Shown here in pieces: positions 29,203 to 37,097 of a stretch of 64,000 bases of DNA. The number at the start of each line of letters is the position of its first letter. The first letter of the stretch is position 1. The position numbers were made by a program, and so were the translations under genes. The notes under the pieces are model-generated. The model was not told where the DNA came from. It ran no database searches and was given only the letters and a program-made list of their open reading frames with translations. The stretch lies in the NCBI GenBank assembly GCA_026398615.1, contig JAPLSN010000012.1, forward strand, positions 79,122 to 143,121. Direction: 5' to 3'. The stretch comes from Spirochaetota bacterium. GTDB taxonomy: Bacteria > Spirochaetota > Spirochaetia > Treponematales > UBA12059.

Positions 29203-29219
29203 ATGCAGGAACCGTGCCT
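29203..29219 (-). promoter_or_regulatory. Sigma-54 promoter of the WYL-transglutaminase gene
   Basis: The minus strand reads AGGCACGGTTCCTGCAT: GG at 29218-29217, ten bases, GC at 29206-29205. This is the -24/-12 pattern. The predicted start near 29193 leaves about 15 bases carrying the Shine-Dalgarno. Confidence 0.8.
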
Positions 29220-29265
29220 AACTGGTAGTGGAAAAACATGACGCTTTTCAACCACCGGTTAGGCA
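29215..29265. promoter_or_regulatory. Inverted repeat 1, likely activator-binding site
   Basis: Two 21-base arms (29215-29235 and 29245-29265) match at 18 positions; cores TGCCTAAC and GGTTAGGCA. The left arm overlaps the -24 box of the leftward promoter. Typical of an enhancer or repressor site in a divergent sigma-54 region. Confidence 0.65.
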
Positions 29266-29313
29266 ATTACTCGGAACCCTGGCGGGTTTTTCGCAATTGC
29301 GGAAATCAAGGAA

Positions 29314-29347
29314 GTGTTGAAATAGGAACAATTGCCTATTTCAACAC
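29314..29347. promoter_or_regulatory. Inverted repeat 2, likely activator-binding site
   Basis: Perfect 13-base arms GTGTTGAAATAGG and CCTATTTCAACAC around eight bases. It ends two bases before the -24 box of the rightward sigma-54 promoter. Confidence 0.7.
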
Positions 29348-29348
29348 C

Positions 29349-29365
29349 CGGCATGGTTCCTGCAT
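29349..29365 (+). promoter_or_regulatory. Sigma-54 promoter of the CARF-sigma-54 activator gene
   Basis: CGGCATGGTTCCTGCAT: GG at 29350-29351, ten bases, GC at 29362-29363. It is nearly identical to the leftward promoter, so both should answer to the same activator. Predicted start near 29375. Confidence 0.8.
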
Positions 29366-29405
29366 CCATATCCTTGACTTGCCAGCGGCAATCGGGAGGG
29401 GTACG

Positions 29406-30995
29406 ATGCCCGACATGAATGCGATACGATCATTGATTTCCTTCGTCGGCATGCGCGATCCCTACCCGGAGAACGACGAGGAACCGGGGCCCCTCCTGTC
29501 CCTGCTCATCGCCCGGCCTTTCGACGAAGCCTGGCTCCTCTGCACGGGCGGGACTTTTCTCGAACGCGCCCGCGACCTCGAACGCGAAGCCCGTGACGAA
29601 GGCGTCCGGGCCCGCTTCCTTCCCATCGACTTCCCCGTGCGCGATGTCATCGACTATGCGGAAATCTGGAGCATCCTCGAACGCTCGCTTGCGAGCATCA
29701 AGGATCGCGCCGGATCGCTGCCGCGGGATTGGGCCTTCCTCCTCGATTCGGGGACACCCCAGATGAAGACTTCCCTCTTCCTGGCCGCCCGCTCGGGGCT
29801 TTTTCCCGCCGCGCTCGTCCAGGGAATACCGCCACGTTTCGCGGGCGGGACGTACAAGGCCCGCGACGTCCACCTCGAAGGTCTGCCGGAGATACGGCTG
29901 CCGTGCGCGGACGCCCAAACAGAAGGGAAACCGACAACGGAGGCGGCCTCGCGGAAACCGGGTTCGCGCCCGGCAGGTGCGGCATCCATCCCCGACGAAC
30001 CGGTGGCCGCGTCGCCGGCATTTTCCGAAGCCCTCAGGAAAGCCCTCTCGGCTTCCCGTTACGACGATCCTGTCCTTATTCTCGGAGAGACCGGGACTGG
30101 CAAGACCATGATCGCGCGCCGTATCCATGGCGAGAGTGCCCGGAAAGGCGGTCCCTTTGTCGAAGTGAACTGCTCCGCGATATCCGGGAGCCTTGCGGAA
30201 AGCGAACTGTTCGGACATGTCCGTGGTGCATTCTCGGGGGCGGACAAAGCCCGATCCGGAAAGCTCAGGGCAGCCCAGGGGGGAACCCTCTTCCTCGATG
30301 AGATCGGCGATCTCTCCCTCGACGTCCAAGCCAAGCTGCTCAAGGCTCTCGAAGACAAGACCGTCACGCCAGTCGGATCGGATGAGCCGCTGAGCGCTGA
30401 TGCCCGTCTCATCGCAGCAACGAATCGTGATCTTCCTGTCCTCATGAAGGCGGGCTGTTTCCGCCGCGACCTCTATGAGCGCCTCAAGGTTGTTGTCATC
30501 GGTTTGCCCCCGCTCAGGCAGCGTCGGGAGGACATCCGTCCTCTTCTGGATCATTTCCTCGCAGCCTGGAACAACCAGTATGGAGAACGGCGCTTCCTGA
30601 CCGAGGACGCCATCACCCTTCTCCAGGCCTACTCTTGGCCAGGCAATGTAAGAGAACTCCAGAATGCCCTGAGGAGCGCCGCCTGTTCGGCTACGAGCGA
30701 GGCTCTCGGACCTGAATCTCTTCCCGAGGAAATCCGCTTGTCATCCCGAGAAGGAAGGGGAACGTCATTGGCAACGGATACCGTCAGGAATGTCGATATC
30801 CCTGATGAAGGCCTCAACCTCAAAGCACGCCTACTCCAGATGGAGTGGGAGTACGTGGCCAAGGCTCTCCGCAAGTCAGAGGGCAATCGCGAGTCGGCAG
30901 CCCAACTCCTCGGCATGACGGGACATGCTTTCCGGAAAGCACTCCGCGAGCGCCTCGCGGCTTTCGCCGATGAAGGCTGGGAAGATGGAATGTAA
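29406..30995 (+). CDS. CARF-like domain sigma-54-dependent transcription activator
   Basis: This 529-residue enhancer-binding protein probably senses a nucleotide signal. Residues 1-165 resemble a CARF domain: [11 protein letters not shown] at the first strand and [20 protein letters not shown], equivalent to the GT-x-QM element. The AAA+ core has [13 protein letters not shown] (about 226), GAFSGA (the sigma-54 contact loop GAFTGA with Ser for Thr), LFLDEIGDL and [12 protein letters not shown] Fis-type helix-turn-helix closes the protein ([21 protein letters not shown]). GGGAGGGG favours ATG 29406. The architecture parallels RtcR. It probably activates itself and the divergent protease gene; a link to the BREX genes just downstream is possible but unproven. 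Confidence 0.85.
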   Translation: MPDMNAIRSLISFVGMRDPYPENDEEPGPLLSLLIARPFDEAWLLCTGGTFLERARDLEREARDEGVRARFLPIDFPVRDVIDYAEIWSILERSLASIKDRAGSLPRDWAFLLDSGTPQMKTSLFLAARSGLFPAALVQGIPPRFAGGTYKARDVHLEGLPEIRLPCADAQTEGKPTTEAASRKPGSRPAGAASIPDEPVAASPAFSEALRKALSASRYDDPVLILGETGTGKTMIARRIHGESARKGGPFVEVNCSAISGSLAESELFGHVRGAFSGADKARSGKLRAAQGGTLFLDEIGDLSLDVQAKLLKALEDKTVTPVGSDEPLSADARLIAATNRDLPVLMKAGCFRRDLYERLKVVVIGLPPLRQRREDIRPLLDHFLAAWNNQYGERRFLTEDAITLLQAYSWPGNVRELQNALRSAACSATSEALGPESLPEEIRLSSREGRGTSLATDTVRNVDIPDEGLNLKARLLQMEWEYVAKALRKSEGNRESAAQLLGMTGHAFRKALRERLAAFADEGWEDGM

Positions 30996-31048
30996 AACAA
31001 ATGATAGCACTACAAAGGTTGATTCCACACAGGGAGCCATTCGTATGT

Positions 31049-31077
31049 TTGACACGTGCGTGCTTCCCCATTACCAT
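31049..31077 (+). promoter_or_regulatory. Sigma-70-type promoter of the BREX operon
   Basis: TTGACA, 17 bases, TACCAT, thirteen bases before the brxA ATG. No GG-N10-GC element is seen here, so BREX transcription does not obviously need sigma-54. Confidence 0.6.
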
Positions 31078-31090
31078 TCTGCGACGCACC

Positions 31091-31690
31091 ATGAATGAAC
31101 CATACCGGCTTTCCTTCACCTTCGGTGGACTCCTCTTCCCCGAGTCGGTGATTATCGCCCAACGCTACCAGGCGCTTCCCGATTGGGACGCATTGAAGGC
31201 CGAGGCCAAGCACGGGGAGCTTCTCAGGAAGACCCGCTCTTCAAGCCGCTACCGGTACTTCCGCGAGATACGCGATCGATTCAGCCAGGCGTGGCCCTTC
31301 GAGCTCGAGCTCATCGCGGCGGAAGGAAATGGTGCCCGCCATGCCGCCTTTGCCATCTGCTGTCGTTATTACCTATTGCTAGGAGATTTCGTCCATGAGG
31401 TGGTTCGCGACAAGCTCGCCATGCGTGAGGACCACCTTGGGCTGAGTGACTACTATCACTTCCTCGAAGAGAAGGCGCCGTTTCATCCAGAATTGTCGAC
31501 GCTCTCCGAGATAACCCTGACCAAGCTCAGACAAGTGACTTTCAGGATGCTCACGGAAGGCATGCTGCTGGAAAATGGCAGGGAACACCGCATCAAGAAT
31601 CCATCCGTCCCAGAGTCCCTCGTCCGCAAATACCGAGAGCAGGGCGATACCATGGCCCTGGAACATCTGCTCTATCGGCAGCTCGGCTGA
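31091..31690 (+). CDS. brxA: BREX protein BrxA (DUF1819)
   Basis: First gene of the BREX phage-defence operon. BrxA is a small helical DNA-binding protein of the NusB-like DUF1819 family. The 199 residues match family length, with YRLSFTFGGLLFPESVIIAQ at the N-terminus, the central FELELIAAEG to RYYLLLGDFVHEVV region, and the tail RYREQGDTMALEHLLY in slightly varied form. ATG 31091 is chosen; an in-frame ATG 90 bases upstream would add a tail encoded across the promoter. Followed by brxB after 27 bases. Confidence 0.92.
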   Translation: MNEPYRLSFTFGGLLFPESVIIAQRYQALPDWDALKAEAKHGELLRKTRSSSRYRYFREIRDRFSQAWPFELELIAAEGNGARHAAFAICCRYYLLLGDFVHEVVRDKLAMREDHLGLSDYYHFLEEKAPFHPELSTLSEITLTKLRQVTFRMLTEGMLLENGREHRIKNPSVPESLVRKYREQGDTMALEHLLYRQLG

Positions 31691-31717
31691 TCACGATCGG
31701 ATATCAGGAAGCGAAGC

Positions 31718-32332
31718 ATGAAACATTACGAAGAGACCTTCGAGACACTCTTCCAGATCGTCTCGAGTCCCAAGTTCCTCTCGATGGAAGGCCTCGGCAA
31801 GGAAGTTCCATACTTCATCCATGCCTACGACATAGAGGACCAGGCGATCGTTTTCAGGAAGATTGAAGACTTGATAAAGCGGCTCCAACTTGAGGGCATA
31901 CCCGTCGCCCCCCTTGGGCTCTACGACTTTGTCATCGAGCATTTCAAGAAGTCGGGTGACCTCGATGACCTGTTCGAACTCGAGCCCACGGTGAGCAAGG
32001 CGACCCTGCTCGACGAGATGATGAAGATGCTCTCGCCGGAAGAGATAGTCGTTCCGGAGATCGTCAGACGCATCGAAGACACGAGCGCCAAGGTGGCGAT
32101 CATCTGGCAGGTCGGCGAAGTCTATCCCTATATCCGGGCGCATGAGATCCTCACCAACCTTCAGTCGCGGCTGTCGGACCGTCCGGTCATCGTCTTCTTT
32201 CCCGGTGAGTTCATCACCTCCTGGCAGGAGGGCTTCAAGCTCAAGCTTTTCGGGAAGCTCGAGGCACGCTATTACCGCGCGTTCAAGCTCGAAGAGTACA
32301 TAATCAGGGGGAACCTCCATGCCGGCGCTTAA
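31718..32332 (+). CDS. brxB: BREX protein BrxB (DUF1788)
   Basis: BrxB is a core BREX component required for defence; its biochemical role is not settled. The 204 residues carry the DUF1788 features: FLSMEGLGKEVPYFIHAYD near the N-terminus and VGEVYPYIRAHEILTNLQSR, PVIVFFPGEF in the C-terminal half. It ends with FRAFKLEEYIIRG-like residues (YRAFKLEEYIIRG). The gene overlaps brxC by 14 bases, indicating coupled translation. Confidence 0.93.
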   Translation: MKHYEETFETLFQIVSSPKFLSMEGLGKEVPYFIHAYDIEDQAIVFRKIEDLIKRLQLEGIPVAPLGLYDFVIEHFKKSGDLDDLFELEPTVSKATLLDEMMKMLSPEEIVVPEIVRRIEDTSAKVAIIWQVGEVYPYIRAHEILTNLQSRLSDRPVIVFFPGEFITSWQEGFKLKLFGKLEARYYRAFKLEEYIIRGNLHAGA

Positions 32333-35300
32333 GGACATACTCGCGAAGGACATCGCGCGGGACATCGACGGAGTCATCAAGGCCAACGACGAGCGCCACC
32401 TTTTCCAGGAAGTCGAAGAGTACGTCATCACCCGCGAGATCGAGCGGGAGCTCAAGCGCCTCGTCGAAGGCTACAAGGAAGCGATCTCGTCGCGCTCCGC
32501 CTATCCCTACAACGGTGTCTGGATCTCCGGCTACTTCGGTTCGGGTAAGTCACACCTTCTCAAAATCCTTTCCCTGGTCATGTCGGGAAGAACCGTCGAC
32601 GGGGTCAAGCTGCGGGACGTATTCCTCAAGAAGATCGACGATGCCCTATTCCGGGCGGACTTCGAAAAGATCCTCGCACAGCCGACGACGAGTATTCTTT
32701 TCAATATCGAGCAATATGCCGAAGCCGCCAAGGCCAAGAGCGAGAACGCCGTCCTCTATGCCTTCGAGCGCATGTTCAACAGGATGCGCGGTTACTATGC
32801 CGACTCCGGGTCCATTGCCGCTTTCGAGCGGGATCTCGATGAGGAAGGGCAGCTGGAAGCCTGGAAACGCGCATACTCAGGCAAGACCGGCAGGGAATGG
32901 GACGATCAGCGCCCGAAAGCCTTGCTTCTTGGAAGGAAAACCTTCACAGATTCACTCGCAACTTTTCGCGGTACCGGGACAGATGAAGCAGTCAAGATCA
33001 TCGAGCAGTACGAGAAGAGCTACTCCATCACCGTGGACGGGTTCTGTCAGGAAGTCGCGAAATGGCTGAATCGCCAGGAAGACAAGCGGCATCGCATCAA
33101 TTTCTTCGTGGACGAGGTGGGCCAATTCATCGCCGACGACACGAAGCTCATGCTCTCCCTCCAGACCATCGTGGAGACAATCGGTGTAGTCACGGGTGGC
33201 CGGGCATGGGTCTTCGTGACGAGCCAGGAAGCCATAGACAAGCTTGTCGGCGAGGTATCGAAGCGGCAGAGCATGGACTTTTCGAAGATCATGGGTCGTT
33301 TCAAGTTCCGCGTATCGCTGAGCTCGGCCGATGTCCGCGAGGTCATCCAGAAGAGGCTCCTCGAAAAGAACGAGTCGGGTACCGAAATCCTGCGGGATTA
33401 CTACCACCGCGAGAAAGATTCGCTTCGCACGGTATTCGCCTTCGGAGAGGGCGCCAAGGCCGCGCACTTCAAGGACGAGGAAGCCTTCGTCTATTCGTAT
33501 CCCTTCCCCGCATATCAATATGATCTGCTTCAGGATGCTCTTCGAGGACTAGCTGAACACAATGCTTTCATTGGAGCGCACGTATCGCGCGGTGAGCGCT
33601 CCATGCTCGAGATCTTCCAGGACGTCGGCAAGGCTCATATGAAGAAGGAGCTTTTTGGTTTTGCTCCATTCGATGCAATGTATGAGGGTATCAGACAGAC
33701 GATGTATACAGGTCTTGTTGCGGCAATCAACCAGGCTGAACATAATATTCCCGATGAGCTTTCTATCCGCGTACTCAAGGCCCTCCTTCTCGTGAAGTAC
33801 GTCAGGGAGTTCAAGGCTACGGTGGAGAACCTCAAGGTCCTCCTCGCCGATTCCATCGACACCGATCTCGCCGCCCTCGGCACGAAGATCCAGGAAGCAT
33901 TCGCCCGGCTCGAGCGCGAGACCTATGTGCGGCGCAACGGCGAGCTCTACGAGTATCTCACCGACGACGAAAAGGACGTGGAAGAGGAAATCCGCCACGT
34001 GAGCGCGGAGGCCCAGGATTGTCGCAAATTTGTCGAAGGCATTGTCTTCGGCGAGATACTCAAGGGCAACCGAATCCGTTACGGCGCCAATGACGAGGAT
34101 TACAGCTTCCAGAAGGTGATGGATGACGAGACGCCCAAGGGGCAAGGTGACCTCGTCATCCGAATCGCCACCCCGTGGCACCCTGACGCGGAAAACCGGA
34201 ATGCCCTCCTGGCCAGGTCCATGGCGCGCAAGGAACTTATCGTCCTCTTCCCGACCGATCCCCGCTTCATGGATGACCTTGAGCTCCACCTCAAGACCGA
34301 TGCCTGGCTCAGGCGAACCGATGCGAAAGAAACGAAGTATGCCCGCATCTACGCCGACAAGCAGGCCCAGAACAACGATCGCAAACGACGCCTGGGCGAC
34401 CAGGTCAAGGATCTCGTGAAGCGCGCCGACTTCGCTGTCATGGATCAGGAGATCGGCGTTTCAGGGGGATCGCCCCTCGAGCGCATGGAACGTGCCTTCC
34501 GGGACCTCGTAAGCCGTTCCTACCCAAGCCTCCGGATGCTCAAGGTTCACTACACTCAAGAATCCCTCAAGAACATCCTCTACCCAAGCGATGACCTCTT
34601 CGCTTCAGGGGGCGCGGCCAAGACCGAGCCCGAATCCGAGATGGCATCGTGGATCGCACGGAAGCACCGCGACTCGGAATCGATCACCTTGGCCGGGATC
34701 AAGGAAGAGTTCGGGAAAGGCCAGTTCGGTTGGTACGAATGGGCTGTCCTTGCCATCGTCGCATATCTCTTCATGAGGCAGGAGATCGAGCTTATCCGCA
34801 GCTCTGAAGTTCTCGGGAAGGACGAGGTTTTCGCCCTGCTCAACCAGAATCGCGGCCATGACGCGGTGACCATTCGTCCCGCGCCTATCGTCACTCAGGA
34901 CGACATACGAAAGCTCAAGGAATTCCACAGCTCCCTCTTCCACGTGGACAATCCGGGCGCGACTGGCAAGGAAGCGGCCATCGAGTTCAAAAAGGCCCTC
35001 GTTGAGTTCAAGAACGGCTTCAGGGAAAGCCTCCAAGGCGCATCGGACTTCCCCTTCCTGTCCAAGGCCGAAGAGACGATCAAAAGCCTTGAATCCATCC
35101 TGAAGAACGAATGGCCCTGGTTCCTCGAGGAGCGCAAGAACTATGAGAAGGACCTTGCCCTCCTGGTCGAAGACCTCGTCCAGCCAATCCAGACCTTCCT
35201 CAAGGGTCCCAACGCGGAGACCTGGCGCCGGATAGACGACTGGCTCCGCTTCAACCGCGAAAACCTCGCAGAGATCGCCATGCCCGATGCCGTCCAGGGC

Positions 35301-35795
35301 ATCGAGACCTGCCGGGCGAGCCTCGATCTCTATAAGACGAGCGAAACGAAGCGCGCGAAGGATCTCTGGCAGTCCCTTCTCGAGAAGGAGAAGAGCCTCA
35401 TCGCGGAGGAACGAGCCAAGGCGGAAGAAAAGGTCGAGATAGAGCGCGCGAAACTCAGGCAAGTCGAAGGTTGGGGCAACCTGCCCGAGCCTAATCGCAC
35501 CGAGCTTGAAAAAGGTTTCTCAGAGCTGAAAGCCAAGCTCGCTTCAACGAAGGGCCTGGCGGCGCTTCGCGATGCGGGTACGACCCTGGCACCCAAGCTC
35601 TTCGAGTCTGGGCGCAAGCGAGTCCATGAGATACTTCACCCTACGGAGAAGATCGTCTATGCCGGAACCGAGGAAAAGCGCGTGCCATTCCCCAAGCAGG
35701 AACTCCGCACCGAGGGCGATGTGGACTCGTACGCGAGGGCTCTCGCGGAGCAGTGGAAGAAGGTGATACGAGAGGGGAAGAGAATAGGAATTTAG
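32319..35795 (+). CDS. brxC: BREX ATPase BrxC
   Basis: BrxC is the large AAA-type ATPase of BREX (DUF6079/PglY-like). Walker A is WISGYFGSGKSHLLKIL (about residue 68), and a Walker B-like INFFVDEVGQFI lies near 265. Long helical and coiled-coil stretches make up the C-terminal third (EKEKSLIAEERAKAEEKVE). At 1158 residues it has the usual length with no break. Within the protein, short stretches near 33.5-33.75 kb are richer in A and T than the rest, perhaps small recombination patches. The operon is interrupted after it by toxin-antitoxin cassettes. Confidence 0.95.
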   Translation: MPALKDILAKDIARDIDGVIKANDERHLFQEVEEYVITREIERELKRLVEGYKEAISSRSAYPYNGVWISGYFGSGKSHLLKILSLVMSGRTVDGVKLRDVFLKKIDDALFRADFEKILAQPTTSILFNIEQYAEAAKAKSENAVLYAFERMFNRMRGYYADSGSIAAFERDLDEEGQLEAWKRAYSGKTGREWDDQRPKALLLGRKTFTDSLATFRGTGTDEAVKIIEQYEKSYSITVDGFCQEVAKWLNRQEDKRHRINFFVDEVGQFIADDTKLMLSLQTIVETIGVVTGGRAWVFVTSQEAIDKLVGEVSKRQSMDFSKIMGRFKFRVSLSSADVREVIQKRLLEKNESGTEILRDYYHREKDSLRTVFAFGEGAKAAHFKDEEAFVYSYPFPAYQYDLLQDALRGLAEHNAFIGAHVSRGERSMLEIFQDVGKAHMKKELFGFAPFDAMYEGIRQTMYTGLVAAINQAEHNIPDELSIRVLKALLLVKYVREFKATVENLKVLLADSIDTDLAALGTKIQEAFARLERETYVRRNGELYEYLTDDEKDVEEEIRHVSAEAQDCRKFVEGIVFGEILKGNRIRYGANDEDYSFQKVMDDETPKGQGDLVIRIATPWHPDAENRNALLARSMARKELIVLFPTDPRFMDDLELHLKTDAWLRRTDAKETKYARIYADKQAQNNDRKRRLGDQVKDLVKRADFAVMDQEIGVSGGSPLERMERAFRDLVSRSYPSLRMLKVHYTQESLKNILYPSDDLFASGGAAKTEPESEMASWIARKHRDSESITLAGIKEEFGKGQFGWYEWAVLAIVAYLFMRQEIELIRSSEVLGKDEVFALLNQNRGHDAVTIRPAPIVTQDDIRKLKEFHSSLFHVDNPGATGKEAAIEFKKALVEFKNGFRESLQGASDFPFLSKAEETIKSLESILKNEWPWFLEERKNYEKDLALLVEDLVQPIQTFLKGPNAETWRRIDDWLRFNRENLAEIAMPDAVQGIETCRASLDLYKTSETKRAKDLWQSLLEKEKSLIAEERAKAEEKVEIERAKLRQVEGWGNLPEPNRTELEKGFSELKAKLASTKGLAALRDAGTTLAPKLFESGRKRVHEILHPTEKIVYAGTEEKRVPFPKQELRTEGDVDSYARALAEQWKKVIREGKRIGI

Positions 35796-35800
35796 GATAT

Positions 35801-35840
35801 GGCTCACGCGGAGGCGCAGAGACGCGGAGAAGGGGAATGA
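35801..35840 (+). repeat. CAGAG-type repeat, copy 1
   Basis: GGCTCACGCGGAGGCGCAGA continuing with GACGCGGAGAAGGGG, directly after brxC. First of ten related copies in this locus. Confidence 0.8.
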
Positions 35841-35887
35841 AGAGGACAGGCAGGTATTGACGACCTGCGTAGGCTGATGTAGTTTAT

Positions 35888-35903
35888 GTAATACAATGTA
35901 TTC
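35888..35903 (+). promoter_or_regulatory. Promoter/operator of the RelE-type module
   Basis: An extended -10 (TACAAT at 35892) overlaps the small palindrome AATACAATGTATT, a likely antitoxin operator. The -35 is unclear. Confidence 0.4.
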
Positions 35904-35916
35904 AAGGAGGGTTGGC

Positions 35917-36135
35917 ATGCCATCTCCTATTTCGATTCGCCTGACCGAGGCTCTGGAGCTGGAGCTGGAGGAGACGAGCAAGCGGCTCCATCGGCCCAAG
36001 AGCTTTATCATCAAGTCCGCGCTGGAACAGTACTTCGCCGAGTTCGCGGATTACCAGGTCGCGCTGGACCGGCTCCACGACAAGGACGACCCGATCATGA
36101 GCGCGGCGGAGTTCCGGGCGGGCTATGGCGGCTAG
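35917..36135 (+). CDS. Ribbon-helix-helix antitoxin of a RelE-type TA pair
   Basis: This 72-residue antitoxin should neutralise the toxin and repress its own promoter. The N-terminus PSPISIRLTEALELELEETS is the typical beta-strand plus helix of CopG/MetJ-type DNA binders, followed by HRPKSFIIKSALEQYF. The C-terminus, DKDDPIMSAAEFRAGYG, should wrap the toxin. AAGGAGGG decides ATG 35917 over an earlier ATG that lies in the promoter. The end overlaps the toxin gene by 11 bases. Confidence 0.88.
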   Translation: MPSPISIRLTEALELELEETSKRLHRPKSFIIKSALEQYFAEFADYQVALDRLHDKDDPIMSAAEFRAGYGG

Positions 36136-36379
36136 CGTCAGCTACAAGGCTTCAGTGCGGAAGGATCTCAAGCAGCTGGATCGATCGGTGGTGCTGCGCA
36201 TCCTCGACGCGATCGAATCCGACCTTGCGGCGAATCCCGGCAAGAACAAGGCGCTCAAGGGACAGTTCGAAGGCCTGTATTCGTACCGGGTGGGTGATTG
36301 GCGGGTGATCTACTCCCTCATCGGGGAGGCGATCCTGGTGCTCCGGATCGCCCACAGGAAGGAAATATACCGGGAGTAA
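36125..36379 (+). CDS. RelE/ParE-family toxin
   Basis: The 84-residue toxin has the RelE/ParE fold. Characteristic elements are VRKDLKQLDRSVVLRILDAI, LKGQFEGLYSYRVGDWRVIY and the final VLRIAHRKEIYR. The L-x-G...Y-R-x-R-x-G-D-x-R-v-i-y pattern fits mRNA-cleaving RelE more than gyrase-targeting ParE, but the catalytic set is not certain. It is complete and paired with the preceding antitoxin. The module sits between brxC and pglX. Confidence 0.9.
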   Translation: MAASVSYKASVRKDLKQLDRSVVLRILDAIESDLAANPGKNKALKGQFEGLYSYRVGDWRVIYSLIGEAILVLRIAHRKEIYRE

Positions 36380-36393
36380 GTGTGATGAAATAT

Positions 36394-36548
36394 CTCACGC
36401 AGAGGCGCAGAGGCGCGGAGAAGATGGAGGAGGAGAAAGGAGATGGTACTTGGGAATGATCTTTGCTCTTCTACTTTCCTCTCTGCGTTCTCTGCGCCTC
36501 TGCGTGTGATAATCTTATGAGTCGTTCACGCGGAGGCGCGGAGAATAC
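36394..36548. repeat. CAGAG-type repeats, copies 2-4
   Basis: Copy 2 (36394-36428, forward) and copy 3 (36477-36509, inverted) can pair into a long hairpin. Copy 4 (36525-36548, forward) ends in GCGGAGAATAC directly before the ATG of the GxxExxY gene, so the repeat supplies the ribosome-binding GGAG. Confidence 0.8.
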
Positions 36549-36938
36549 ATGGAGCTGAACAAGATTACCGAGATCATCGTTGATACAGGATTCTCGATCC
36601 ATTCGACGCTTGGGCCAGGGCTCCTCGAAAGTGCCTACGAGTCGATTTTTGCCTTTGAACTGGCTCAGCGAGGTCTTGGCGTCGAGCGGCAGGTTCCTAT
36701 TCCGGTTCTGTGGAAGGGCATGCTCATCGATGAAGGATTTCGAGCAGACCTCATAGTTGAAAAGAGGGTGATCGTCGAGCTGAAGTCAGTGGAACGAATC
36801 GCGGCGCTTCATAAGAAGCAGGTGCTTACCTATCTCCGGATTTCGGGCTTGAAGGTTGGGCTGCTCATCAATTTTGGGTCGGCATATTTCAAGGATGGGA
36901 TTTCACGGATCGTCAATGGGCTGGAAGAGGGAATGTAG
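36549..36938 (+). CDS. GxxExxY-family protein
   Basis: This 129-residue protein of the GxxExxY family has a PD-(D/E)XK nuclease-like fold. The naming motif is in GPGLLESAYESIFAFEL. The later part has LIDEGFRADLIVEKRVIVEL and the typical end VLTYLRISGLKVGLLINF. D and ExK residues of a nuclease core are plausible in FRADLIVEKRVIVELK. The function of the family is unknown. Its ATG follows a repeat copy with no leader of its own; a second repeat pair lies after its stop. Confidence 0.9.
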   Translation: MELNKITEIIVDTGFSIHSTLGPGLLESAYESIFAFELAQRGLGVERQVPIPVLWKGMLIDEGFRADLIVEKRVIVELKSVERIAALHKKQVLTYLRISGLKVGLLINFGSAYFKDGISRIVNGLEEGM

Positions 36939-36953
36939 GAATTGCTCACGCAG

Positions 36954-37071
36954 AGGTGCAGAGGCGCGGAGAAGAGGGAGAGAGTGAAGATGATGAGGAT
37001 GAGGATGAGGACTAGGGAATTGTCTTTGCTTTTTATTTTTCCTCTCTGCGTTCTCTGCGGCTCTGCGTGAG
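36954..37071. repeat. CAGAG-type repeats, copies 5-6
   Basis: Forward copy at 36954-36979 and inverted copy at 37040-37071 (CTCTGCGTTCTCTGCGGCTC). Between them is an A/G-rich stretch. They could form a hairpin before pglX. Confidence 0.8.
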
Positions 37072-37097
37072 AAAATTCTTGGGATTGGGAGAATTGA

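Noticed and set aside
29280..29295. Third GG-N10-GC match (TGGCGGGTTTTTCGCA)
   Set aside because: The -12 part is weak, and it lies between the two inverted repeats, away from either gene; likely chance.
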